DNA of 64,000 bases from Sporocytophaga sp. (GTDB lineage Bacteria > Bacteroidota > Bacteroidia > Cytophagales > Cytophagaceae), in the NCBI GenBank assembly GCA_024707265.1, contig JANQAB010000003.1:496001-560000 (forward strand), read 5' to 3'. A program made the translations under genes and the position numbers. Of this stretch, positions 56,200 through 64,000 are shown one piece after another. The notes below the pieces were generated by a model. That model ran no database searches and was not told the origin of the DNA. It saw only the letters and a list, made by a program, of their open reading frames with translations. Position 1 is the first letter of the stretch. Every line of letters starts with the position of its first letter.

Positions 56200-56401
56200 T
56201 TTGTTAAATTTCAAAATACAAATACCCAAAATTATTGCAAAAAAATTATATAGATTACAAGACATCCGTTTTTTTTACAAAATCTTTTTTTTTGAAATTG
56301 ATTTCCGGGAGTCAATCTTAATGCAAAACTTAATTGAAAGGGTATCTGACTTTCCCATTTTACTCCAGAATCATTCACTACTTTTAAAAAAATTTTGCTT
56401 T

Positions 56402-57079
56402 ATGAAAATTCTGGTAATTGAAGACGAAAAAGCACTTGCAGGAAGCATTAATTCTCAACTGGAAAAAGAAGGATATCTCTGCGAAGCAGCCTATGATTAT
56501 CCTAGTGGACTTGAGAAGATAATGTTATACAATTATGATTGTGTTGTTGTTGATATTAATCTTCCGGGCGGAGATGGATTTTCTTTGGTAGAAAATCTGA
56601 AAAAAACTTCTTCTTCTACAGGTATTATCATTATCTCTGCAAGAAACTCTCTTGACGATAAGGTTCTCGGCTTAAATACAGGTTCGGATGATTATCTTGT
56701 AAAGCCATTTCACTTTTCTGAATTAAATGCCCGGATCAAATCTCTTCTCAGGAGAAGGAATTTTAACGGAAGCAATGAAATAATATTTCATGAAATCAAA
56801 GTTGATCTCAGCCCACGCAAAGTATTTGTTAACAATAAAGAAGTTGTTCTTTACAGAAAAGAATTTGATCTGCTCCTATATTTTCTTTCGAATAAAAATC
56901 ATGTACTTACCAAATCTGCCATTGCAGAGCATTTGTGGGGCGACAACATAGACACAGCAGATTCATTGGATATTGTATATTCACACATTAAAAATCTGAG
57001 AAAAAAGCTTTTGGATAAAGGCGGCAAAGACTACATACATTCTGTTTACGGGATCGGTTATAAATTCGGGGACAAATGA
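56402..57079 (+). CDS. OmpR-family response regulator
   Basis: 225 residues from the ATG at 56402 (MKILVIEDEKALAG); the frame is open upstream to 56201 but that leader is not receiver sequence. Receiver domain: phosphoacceptor Asp in DCVVVDINLPGGDGF, conserved Lys in DDYLVKPFHF. The winged-helix output domain ends YIHSVYGIGYKF. Its stop overlaps the sensor kinase start by four bases, so they are a coupled two-component pair. Confidence 0.92.
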   Translation: MKILVIEDEKALAGSINSQLEKEGYLCEAAYDYPSGLEKIMLYNYDCVVVDINLPGGDGFSLVENLKKTSSSTGIIIISARNSLDDKVLGLNTGSDDYLVKPFHFSELNARIKSLLRRRNFNGSNEIIFHEIKVDLSPRKVFVNNKEVVLYRKEFDLLLYFLSNKNHVLTKSAIAEHLWGDNIDTADSLDIVYSHIKNLRKKLLDKGGKDYIHSVYGIGYKFGDK

Positions 57080-58338
57080 AGCTTTTTACCAAAACAACAA
57101 TCTATTATATACTAATCTCTTTTATCACCTATCTGCTTATTGCAGGTACGTTCTATATTGCTGTAAAACATCTGATCTATAAAGAAGTTGAGGAAAAGCT
57201 GAAAGCAGAGAAGCATGATTTTGAAGCCTTTGTAAAAAGACATGGAGACTGGACAAAAAGCTCCTACTTTGTGGAAAATAAAATTGAGATCCAAAAACTA
57301 TCAAAATTTGATACGACTCAATTTGAAGACTCTTTCAAAGACACCATCTTTTACAATAAATACACCAAAGAAGATGTCCCATTCCGCGAACTGACTTTTT
57401 ATAATAAAATCAAAAATGACTGGTATAAAATACGTATTCGTAAGTCTCTGATCGAAAGCACTGAACTCATCAGGTATATTACCCTTACCATGCTGTTCCT
57501 ATTGAATATAGGCCTTTCCAGCATGTTTATATTCTTCAGAAAAATGTCAAAAAGCATTTGGAGGCCTTTTTACAATACGCTGGACAAAGCTAAAAAATTT
57601 GATATCAAAGATGATAAAGACATACAGGTTTCAGAAACCCAAATCTATGAGTTTAATGAACTGAATGATGTAATTAAAAAGATGACAGGGAAAATGCGCA
57701 AGGATTACCTGAGTCTAAAAGAGTATACTGAAAATGCTTCTCACGAAATTCAAACTCCTTTAGCCATCATCAATAGCAAAGTTGAAAACCTGATTCAGTG
57801 CGAGAATCTTACAGACAAACAAGTATTATGGATTGAAGAGATTCAGAATGCGTGCTTCAAAATTTCCAAGATGCATAAAGCACTCCTCCTTCTTTCAAAG
57901 ATAGATAACGGACAATACAATGCTTCGGAGCTGATAATCTTTAATGAGATGGTATGCAGTAAACTTGAAGAATTTGAAGCTTTATATCATCACAAAAATA
58001 TCAGCATAAGTCTTATCAACAAAGGAACATTTCAGTCCAATATACATGCAGACCTGGCCGATATTTTATTAACCAATATCATCAAAAATGCCATTGTTCA
58101 CAATCAATCTCATGGATCTGTAAACATTGAAATAAAAAACAACTCCATTGAAGTTTCCAATACCGGTCACCCGCTTATCACTGCTCCGGAAAAGCTATTC
58201 GAAAGGTTTAAGAAAGATAAGAGCAGTGATTCCCTCGGCCTTGGCCTTTCTATTGTAAAGAAAATCGCAGACCACTCAGGGCTAAAGGTGGAATACAGGT
58301 ATGGGAATTCGTTGCATAAGATGATACTTTCGAAATAG
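57076..58338 (+). CDS. Sensor histidine kinase, partner of the upstream regulator
   Basis: 420 residues: helix 1 (about 8-32), a periplasmic domain of about 100 residues, helix 2 (about 133-155), a linker, HisKA with ENASHEIQTPLAIINSKVEN and HATPase (LLTNIIKNAIVHN, IEVSNTGHP, LGLGLSIVKKI). The second kinase gene in an ATGA-coupled pair. The efflux operon converges on it, which makes control of that operon possible but is not shown. Confidence 0.9.
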   Translation: MKLFTKTTIYYILISFITYLLIAGTFYIAVKHLIYKEVEEKLKAEKHDFEAFVKRHGDWTKSSYFVENKIEIQKLSKFDTTQFEDSFKDTIFYNKYTKEDVPFRELTFYNKIKNDWYKIRIRKSLIESTELIRYITLTMLFLLNIGLSSMFIFFRKMSKSIWRPFYNTLDKAKKFDIKDDKDIQVSETQIYEFNELNDVIKKMTGKMRKDYLSLKEYTENASHEIQTPLAIINSKVENLIQCENLTDKQVLWIEEIQNACFKISKMHKALLLLSKIDNGQYNASELIIFNEMVCSKLEEFEALYHHKNISISLINKGTFQSNIHADLADILLTNIIKNAIVHNQSHGSVNIEIKNNSIEVSNTGHPLITAPEKLFERFKKDKSSDSLGLGLSIVKKIADHSGLKVEYRYGNSLHKMILSK

Positions 58339-58345
58339 ATTTTAA

Positions 58346-58380
58346 GCTTAAAGCGGAAAGCGGAAGGCTTAAAGCTTTAA
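58346..58380 (+). repeat. Array of 7-bp repeats (left arm, copy 2)
   Basis: Exact period of seven: GCTTAAA, GCGGAAA, GCGGAAG, GCTTAAA, GCTTTAA, starting seven bases after the kinase stop. Inverted partner at 58535-58565. Confidence 0.65.
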
Positions 58381-58534
58381 ATAACCTCATGAGGTAAATA
58401 CTATCTTTTAAATTAAAATCAAAATATAAATCAAGCAACGCTATGAGAGGAATCAAATCAAAAAAAACTCTAATAGATATAATAAACAAAGTAAGACTGC
58501 TCTTTTAGAAATAGCCTTACTTTGTCATGTTACT

Positions 58535-58565
58535 ACTTTAAGCTTTTAGCTTTCCGCTTTAAGCT
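58535..58565 (-). repeat. Array of 7-bp repeats (right, inverted arm, copy 2)
   Basis: On the minus strand: GCTTAAA, GCGGAAA, GCTAAAA, GCTTAAA. It ends four bases from the stop codon of the efflux adaptor gene. The 150 bp between the two arms hold no gene. Confidence 0.65.
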
Positions 58566-58569
58566 TCCA

Positions 58570-59712
58570 TTACAACTTATCTCCCCTTACTCTAAGCTTC
58601 TGTCCATCCCTTATCTCTTCAGAACCTTCTTTCAGAATAATATCACCTTTACTTAAGTCACCAAAAACTTCAACCAATGTATCCAATACGATTCCTTTTT
58701 TCACTGGTACCCATTCTGCTTTGTTCTTATTATTTCGGATGACAAATACTTCTTCACTCGAATTTACAACAGCTGATTTTGGAACGAATAAAGTGGCAGA
58801 AGATCTTACAACAGGTATCTGAACATCTGCATACATCCCAGCTTTTAGTTCTTTAGTAATGTTATTATAATCAAACTCCGTCATCATTACCCTGTTTATA
58901 TCAAGCACGCTTCCCGCACTTCTTCCGAACTTTGCTTTAAAGTCCTTGTCGGGAACTGCACTTACCTGAAAAGTAACCTCACCTCCTTTGTTAACCGTAT
59001 TTGAATACAACTCAGGAACAGCAAGGGTAAGGCGAAGTCTGGAGTTGTCCTCAAGAACAAACAATGGCTTTGAATTGCCATCACTAGCTCCTGTCAATGC
59101 ACCCGGACTGATGTTCCTTTCAATAATTACACCATCAAACGGTGCAGTAATTGAAAGATAGTTCACCAGTTCCTGTTTGGTTCTGTAATGTGAGCGGGCT
59201 GCATCAAGATTTCCTTTGGCATTGGAAACAGAAGCACTGTCTGCCAACATCTTTGCCTTGGCTTGATCCAGTTCATTTAAAGCTACAGCTCCTTTGGTTG
59301 CATTCGCCTTTATTAAGCGATTATAAGTAAGAGAAGTTGCTATCAGCCTGGCCTTTGCTTCCTCATATGCCCCTTCAGCTGCAGAAAGCTGGCCCTTGGC
59401 CTGATCAAACTCAGCATATACTTCCGGGGCATCAAGTACCGCGAGAACCTGACCTTTGCGTACCTGAGAACCTCTGTCCACTTTCAGTTCCTTTACAAAA
59501 CCTTTTACTTTTGAATAGATACTTACCTTATTCCAAGGGTGAAGTTCTCCCGGCAACAGGAGTGGCTTTTCCGGCTGAAGGCTCAGTACTTCCGATACAG
59601 CAACAACAGGAGCATCATCAACGATCTTTACATCTTTGCTAGTGCTTTCTTTTTTAGAGCATGCCATCAGAAATAGTGCTAAGGCATTTATATAAATTAC
59701 TGACTTAAACAT
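58570..59712 (-). CDS. RND efflux periplasmic adaptor (HlyD/AcrA-type lipoprotein)
   Basis: About 380 residues from the ATG at 59712 (59718 is equally possible); the frame runs far upstream inside the RND gene. Lipoprotein signal with lipobox LFLMAC. Barrel-sandwich halves GFVKELKVDRGSQVRKGQVL and ITAPFDGVIIERNIS flank a coiled-coil hairpin (QAKGQLSAAEGAYEEAKARL). The C-terminal part includes a beta-barrel and membrane-proximal domain (LFVPKSAVVNSSEEVFVI). It links the RND pump to its outer-membrane channel. Start overlaps the end of the RND gene by 8 bases. Confidence 0.9.
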   Translation of the reverse strand: MFKSVIYINALALFLMACSKKESTSKDVKIVDDAPVVAVSEVLSLQPEKPLLLPGELHPWNKVSIYSKVKGFVKELKVDRGSQVRKGQVLAVLDAPEVYAEFDQAKGQLSAAEGAYEEAKARLIATSLTYNRLIKANATKGAVALNELDQAKAKMLADSASVSNAKGNLDAARSHYRTKQELVNYLSITAPFDGVIIERNISPGALTGASDGNSKPLFVLEDNSRLRLTLAVPELYSNTVNKGGEVTFQVSAVPDKDFKAKFGRSAGSVLDINRVMMTEFDYNNITKELKAGMYADVQIPVVRSSATLFVPKSAVVNSSEEVFVIRNNKNKAEWVPVKKGIVLDTLVEVFGDLSKGDIILKEGSEEIRDGQKLRVRGDKL

Positions 59713-62700
59713 GGTCATAAACTTGTTTTGGGTGAGCATTAAAATATTTACTTTCCGGATCTTCCGGATCCAAGGAAACAGAATCAAAAGATGATTTCCC
59801 TTGCAATGAAACAAAAATTGCAGGAAGTATAAACAGAGATGCCAGTGTAGATGCAAACAACCCTCCGATAACTGCCTGTCCTAATGGAGCAACTTGTTCC
59901 CCTCCCTCTCCCATACCACTTGCCATCGGGATCATTCCTGCAATCATAGCTATACTCGTCATAAGAATAGGACGTATTCTACTGTTTGCTGCCATTATTG
60001 AGGCATGACGGGCATCTCTCATCTCCAATCTTAACTGTTCGGCATTGGTGATCATAAGTATTGCATTTGCCACTGAAACACCTACAGACATAATAAGTCC
60101 CATATAAGATTGAAGATTCAAAGTCGCACCGCAGATTAACAATGTCAATAGAGCCCCTGCGACCACTGCCGGTATGGCAGAAAGAACAATCAGGGATATT
60201 TTAAAAGATTTAAAATTTGCAGAAAGTAACAGGAAAATAATTACTACTGCCACCAGTAGGCCTAATTGCAGGCTATCCAATGTATCATTTAAAAGTTTAG
60301 TCTGGCCTTTTAATTCTACAACCAATCCGCGGGGTAAACTTCCTGCTGCTTTAATAGCCCTATTTACCGCTTTCCCTGCCCTCCCCAGGTCTGCGTCATG
60401 GATATTGGCTGTTATTGTTACCAATCTGTTTGGGCCGGAACGATCAAACTGTCCGGGAGCTGAAACTTCTGAAAAAGTAGCCACGTCTGAAAGTACAGGA
60501 TGTAACTGATCGCTCAGAAGAGGAATATTGCCAATATCATCAACAGAGGACATATTAGTTTCTGGAATTTGTACCTGGACCTGATAGGCCAGCCCTTTTC
60601 TATAATCCATCCAAAGATTTTTATCTGTAAACCTGCTTGAGGAAGTTGCAGCAACAAGTGACCTGGCAACCTGAGTAGATGTAAGGCCTAACTGCCCGGC
60701 TCTTTCTCTGTCTATATTTACTTTAAGTGTAGGATAAGACATTGGTTGTGCAATCTGCACATCTCTCAGGAATGCGATATCCTGCATATTCTTCAAAATC
60801 TTACCGGCAAATCTGTTCGCTTCTTTGATATCCTTAGAGGCAACTGTAACTTCAATAGGGTTAGAAGATCCCTGGCTCATTATTTTATCTACAAGCTCTA
60901 TTGGTTCAAATGATATCCGCACATTCGTCAACTGCTCCTTTACTTGAGCCCTTATTTTTTCCTTCAAATCATCTATACTAATATCTTTATGCTTTGAAAA
61001 GGCAACCTGCATAACAGCCTCATGAGGACCGCTATTAAAAACAAAGATATTAGAAGTACCATAACTTGATGGAACCGTACCCACAAATGCCGATGAAATT
61101 TCAACGTTATCAGGACCTACTTCATTCTGAATAAGGTTTAATATCTTAAGTGTTATTCTTTCCGTCTCTTCAACCCTTGTTCCATCTGTTGTCCTCACCC
61201 TGATCTGAAATTGATTACTACCTGCTTTAGGAAGAATATCCGTTCCAATCATATAAACTCCGATTCCAACTATCACAATGGTAAATGCAAAGTAAGCGAT
61301 GATCCACTTTTTCCTGTTTAACAGAATTTTCTTTAATAAACGGACATATTGTTTTCTAAGCCGTTCAAAAAAAGTAAGTTCTTCGGGTTGATGCTTTTCT
61401 TCATTGATCAACATTTTAATCTCATCTGAATCAAGAGCTAAAGTAGGTTTTTCATGCACTCCTTGATGTTTCAGCAGCCAATTTGATAATACCGGGACCA
61501 AAGTCTGGGAGAGAATAAATGAAGCTATCATTGCAAACCCTACTGCAAGAGACAAAGGCAGGAACATTGATTTAGGCACCCCCACCATTATGAATGCTGG
61601 CGCAAATACAGCCAGAATACACAGTAAAATGAGTAGCTTAGGAAAGGCTATTTCCTTACAGGCATCCCATATAGCCACAGCTTTGGGTTTATTCATCTCC
61701 AAGTGCTGATGTATATTTTCAATTGTAACCGTGGACTCATCTACAAGTACACCTATTGCCAATGCCAACCCACTTAGAGTCATTATATTGATTGTCTGCC
61801 CGAATAAATGCAGCATAATAACTGCAGAAAGAATTGAAACAGGAATGGTCACAACCACTATAATAACACTGCGCCAGTCCTTAAGGAACAGTAGTACCAT
61901 CAATCCTGTAAGTACAGCTCCCAGAATACCTTCAGTAACAAGACTCTTCAATGCATTTGTAACATACCCAGACTGATCAAATTCATAAGAGACATTAACC
62001 TCTTCAGGCAAAGCATTCTGAAGTGAAGGTATAGCTGCTTTTATATTATTAACCACTGTTAATGTAGAAGCATCCGATTTTTTAACAACAGGTATATACA
62101 CCGCTCTCCTGCCCTTCACCAATGCGTAACTTACAGTAATATCAGATCCATCCTCAACAGTACCAATATCTCGAACAAACACAGTGGGACCTGATCCAAC
62201 CCTAATCGGAATGTTGAGAAAATCTTCCGGGCGTTCTATTAAAGAATTAACAGGAGTCATAAGGGTTTTCTTTCCTATTCTGATATTACCTGCTGGAGAA
62301 GGTTGATTATTGGCAACCACTGCTTTAATAACTTCTTCCGGTGTTAGCTTATAACTACGAATAAGATTGGGATCAATTTTAATTACAACTGATCTTTGGT
62401 TTCCACCTAATGGAGGAGGACTGGAGACTCCCTCTATCTTTGAGAACATAGGTCGTACACGTGAACTGGCGAGATCCTGAATTTCATTCAAAGAACTGGT
62501 TTTACTTTCAAATACTAATTGTCCTACCGGAACAGAACTAGCATCAAACCTGATCACCTGAGGAGGAACCGTGCCGTCCGGCATATAAGCTTTTGCCCTG
62601 GACACGTTGTTTGCGACCTCTCCTGCCGCCTGAGCCATATTGGTTCCCGGATAAAATTCAAGTTTTATGAGACACAATCCCTGAATAGTTTTTACTTCAA

Positions 62701-62941
62701 CATTTCTTATTCCTGAAACATAGAGAAAGTGATCCTGATATCTGGTTGCAATAAATGCATCCATTTCCTCAGGGGCCATACCACCATATGGCTGGACAAT
62801 ATAAATAGTCGGAAGATCCAGATTTGGAAATATATCCACAGGAATCTTAAACAACGAGAGCATAGAAAAGAAACCTATGCCTATAACCATTACTACTATG
62901 GCTATAGGGTTTCTTAGCGCTGACCTGATTAATTTAAACAT
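59705..62941 (-). CDS. RND-family efflux permease (AcrB/HAE1-like)
   Basis: 1078 residues, typical RND length. Helix 1 (SALRNPIAIVVMVIGIGFF), two large periplasmic loops (DQSGYVTNALKSLVTEGILG precedes helix 2), and the proton-relay aspartate region in helix 4 (LSGLALAIGVLVDESTVTIE). The second half repeats this organisation (VVAGALLTLLICGATLNLQS, RIRPILMTSIAMIAGMIPMA). The single acidic DE in helix 4 instead of the DD of AcrB is common in heavy-metal-independent Bacteroidota pumps. Drug, bile-salt or lipid substrates are possible. Middle gene of the TolC-RND-adaptor operon. Confidence 0.92.
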   Translation of the reverse strand: MFKLIRSALRNPIAIVVMVIGIGFFSMLSLFKIPVDIFPNLDLPTIYIVQPYGGMAPEEMDAFIATRYQDHFLYVSGIRNVEVKTIQGLCLIKLEFYPGTNMAQAAGEVANNVSRAKAYMPDGTVPPQVIRFDASSVPVGQLVFESKTSSLNEIQDLASSRVRPMFSKIEGVSSPPPLGGNQRSVVIKIDPNLIRSYKLTPEEVIKAVVANNQPSPAGNIRIGKKTLMTPVNSLIERPEDFLNIPIRVGSGPTVFVRDIGTVEDGSDITVSYALVKGRRAVYIPVVKKSDASTLTVVNNIKAAIPSLQNALPEEVNVSYEFDQSGYVTNALKSLVTEGILGAVLTGLMVLLFLKDWRSVIIVVVTIPVSILSAVIMLHLFGQTINIMTLSGLALAIGVLVDESTVTIENIHQHLEMNKPKAVAIWDACKEIAFPKLLILLCILAVFAPAFIMVGVPKSMFLPLSLAVGFAMIASFILSQTLVPVLSNWLLKHQGVHEKPTLALDSDEIKMLINEEKHQPEELTFFERLRKQYVRLLKKILLNRKKWIIAYFAFTIVIVGIGVYMIGTDILPKAGSNQFQIRVRTTDGTRVEETERITLKILNLIQNEVGPDNVEISSAFVGTVPSSYGTSNIFVFNSGPHEAVMQVAFSKHKDISIDDLKEKIRAQVKEQLTNVRISFEPIELVDKIMSQGSSNPIEVTVASKDIKEANRFAGKILKNMQDIAFLRDVQIAQPMSYPTLKVNIDRERAGQLGLTSTQVARSLVAATSSSRFTDKNLWMDYRKGLAYQVQVQIPETNMSSVDDIGNIPLLSDQLHPVLSDVATFSEVSAPGQFDRSGPNRLVTITANIHDADLGRAGKAVNRAIKAAGSLPRGLVVELKGQTKLLNDTLDSLQLGLLVAVVIIFLLLSANFKSFKISLIVLSAIPAVVAGALLTLLICGATLNLQSYMGLIMSVGVSVANAILMITNAEQLRLEMRDARHASIMAANSRIRPILMTSIAMIAGMIPMASGMGEGGEQVAPLGQAVIGGLFASTLASLFILPAIFVSLQGKSSFDSVSLDPEDPESKYFNAHPKQVYDHV

Positions 62942-62962
62942 GTCTTCTTGTTAATTTAAAAT

Positions 62963-64000
62963 TTATTTCACCTGATTTAAAAACAAAGAAAGATCTCCTG
63001 TTGCTGCAGCTTTCATGAGTAAAGCACGCCAGGCATTGCTGTAAGCAATATAGTTATCCGCCTCAGCCCTGTTGAGAGTCAGTAGGCTTTGGGTAAACGT
63101 AGGTAAATCCGTTAACCCAGAGCTATACCTTATCTGAGCCTGCTCAAAAGCAGCCTTTGCAGCTTCCAGCTGAATGGGAGATAACTGGGCCTGTTTTAAT
63201 GCCACATTAAATTGCATATCAGAATCTTTCAATTCTCGGGTCTGACGCAAAACCTGAGCATCATACAATAGCTGGTATTTATCATACTGAAACTTCTCAC
63301 TTTTGTAATCTCTGTGTATTTTGAAGTAACTGGTAAGATTCCATCTTAATGCTACACCTGCCAGATAATTGAAGACCTGATAATCCACACCGCTCGAAAA
63401 ATCAGTTCTGTATTCATTTGTTTTCCTCGAAATACCAGAGCCTCTTGCCCATGTCGTACCTACGATAGATAAAGAAGGATAAAATGAACGTTTTATCGAA
63501 ATACTTCTGGCTTTGCTCAGATCTCTGATAGATTGATATAATCTGAGAGAAGGAGCGTTCTTTAGATTATCTTTATCTGTTATTATCTGAGTAGGCAGCT
63601 CTTTAAAAAAATTCATAGTATCTATAGAAAGGGAATCCTTCAGATCTCCCCCACTCAACTCTATAAGCTTCAAGGCATAGGACAGTTCATTTCTCTGACT
63701 CTCCAGCAGTAACAATTCTGCTTTTGTATACTCCGCATGAGCCAATGAACTATCTACCCCTGGCTTGAGACCGGCAGCCACTCTGGCATTGACTGTATTC
63801 ATGTATTCCTCCGCTCTTTGAAGATTGAATTCCTGAACACTTTTTAATTGTTGATTAATAAGTAGGAGAAGATATAAATCTGCGATTTTAATCTGATGCT
63901 GAAACAATTCATTTTCATAATCATTTTCAGCTTTTGACTTTTCAGCCTTTGCGGTATTAATACCTGCCGAAACCTTTCCAAAGTTGACTACCTTCCAGTC
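62963..64000 (-). CDS. TolC-family outer-membrane efflux channel (cut by window edge)
   Basis: Frame open to the window edge at 64000, about 345 residues visible; the start is outside. TolC-like heptad-rich helices (EFNLQRAEEYMNTVNARVAA, GLKPGVDSSLAHAEYTKAEL; the GLKPGVD turn is a family mark) and second-repeat helices (LKQAQLSPIQLEAAKAAFEQ, IRYSSGLTDLPTFTQSLLTL). It provides the outer-membrane duct for the pump encoded next. 21 bp upstream of the RND gene; first gene of the operon seen here. Confidence 0.88.
   Translation of the reverse strand, partial: DWKVVNFGKVSAGINTAKAEKSKAENDYENELFQHQIKIADLYLLLLINQQLKSVQEFNLQRAEEYMNTVNARVAAGLKPGVDSSLAHAEYTKAELLLLESQRNELSYALKLIELSGGDLKDSLSIDTMNFFKELPTQIITDKDNLKNAPSLRLYQSIRDLSKARSISIKRSFYPSLSIVGTTWARGSGISRKTNEYRTDFSSGVDYQVFNYLAGVALRWNLTSYFKIHRDYKSEKFQYDKYQLLYDAQVLRQTRELKDSDMQFNVALKQAQLSPIQLEAAKAAFEQAQIRYSSGLTDLPTFTQSLLTLNRAEADNYIAYSNAWRALLMKAAATGDLSLFLNQVK

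Overview
The window reads as chromosome of a low-GC gliding Bacteroidota, most likely a Cytophagales member of the Cytophaga/Sporocytophaga type (inferred; no rRNA or other marker is present). The signs are type IX secretion (T9SS) sorting domains on several secreted proteins, a PorP/SprF protein next to a secreted protein with SprB/CHU_C-like domains, an ECF sigma/FecR/TonB-receptor locus, two 7TMR-DISM receptors, a secreted family 3 glycoside hydrolase and few Shine-Dalgarno sequences. I see no rRNA, tRNA, CRISPR array, prophage or intact insertion sequence.

Layout. 1-4.4 kb: minus-strand surface-signalling operon (ECF sigma, FecR anti-sigma, STN plus surface-repeat protein, TonB-dependent receptor cut by the window edge). 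4.7-6.6 kb: TetR regulator and FabF-type ketosynthase, each preceded by the same palindromic operator. 6.8-15.7 kb: large glycine-rich T9SS cargo protein, nucleoside 2-deoxyribosyltransferase, MFS exporter, DUF493 protein, two-gene membrane operon, cytosolic histidine kinase. 15.9-20 kb: a photolyase/cryptochrome homologue lacking its Fe-S cysteines, then a two-gene unit of phytoene-desaturase-like oxidoreductase and PaxB/Pyr4-like membrane terpene cyclase. 20.6-32.7 kb: ammonium transporter, SIMPL protein, M48 peptidase, secreted trypsin-like protease, 7TMR-DISM histidine kinase, MreB-like and bactofilin-like pair, HdeD, MsrB. 32.9-38.2 kb: HrpB helicase, zinc-finger protein, ACP-like protein without the carrier serine, SPFH protein, LpxO-like hydroxylase. 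38.5-43.3 kb: divergent module of PorP/SprF plus secreted SprB/CHU_C-like protein opposite an ECF sigma plus an anti-sigma whose periplasmic part copies the end of that secreted protein. 43.3-51.1 kb: small proteins, K+/H+ antiporter, LuxR regulator, TonB-domain protein with a decayed paralogue, chalcone-isomerase-like protein, and a 7TMR-DISM receptor fused to a transposase-type zinc ribbon. 51.4-64 kb: GH3 beta-glucosidase, Spy-like protein, ferredoxin with its reductase, MarR regulator, OmpR/histidine-kinase pair, and a TolC-RND-adaptor efflux operon leaving the window.

Most promising observations: (a) the sigma/anti-sigma module at 40.5-43.3 kb with domain mimicry and a shared 13-base upstream element; (b) the receptor/zinc-ribbon fusion at 49.2-51.1 kb; (c) the terpene-cyclase unit and cysteine-less photolyase homologue at 15.9-20 kb; (d) arrays of 7-bp repeats abutting stop codons of convergent genes.

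Sequence quality matters. Nine genes are interrupted by single-base length changes, almost all one extra base in a run of 6-8 identical bases. Correcting them gives proteins of normal length, and every corrected span is divisible by three. Assembly error in homopolymers is the simplest reading, so these genes are listed as full-span CDS with the break noted.
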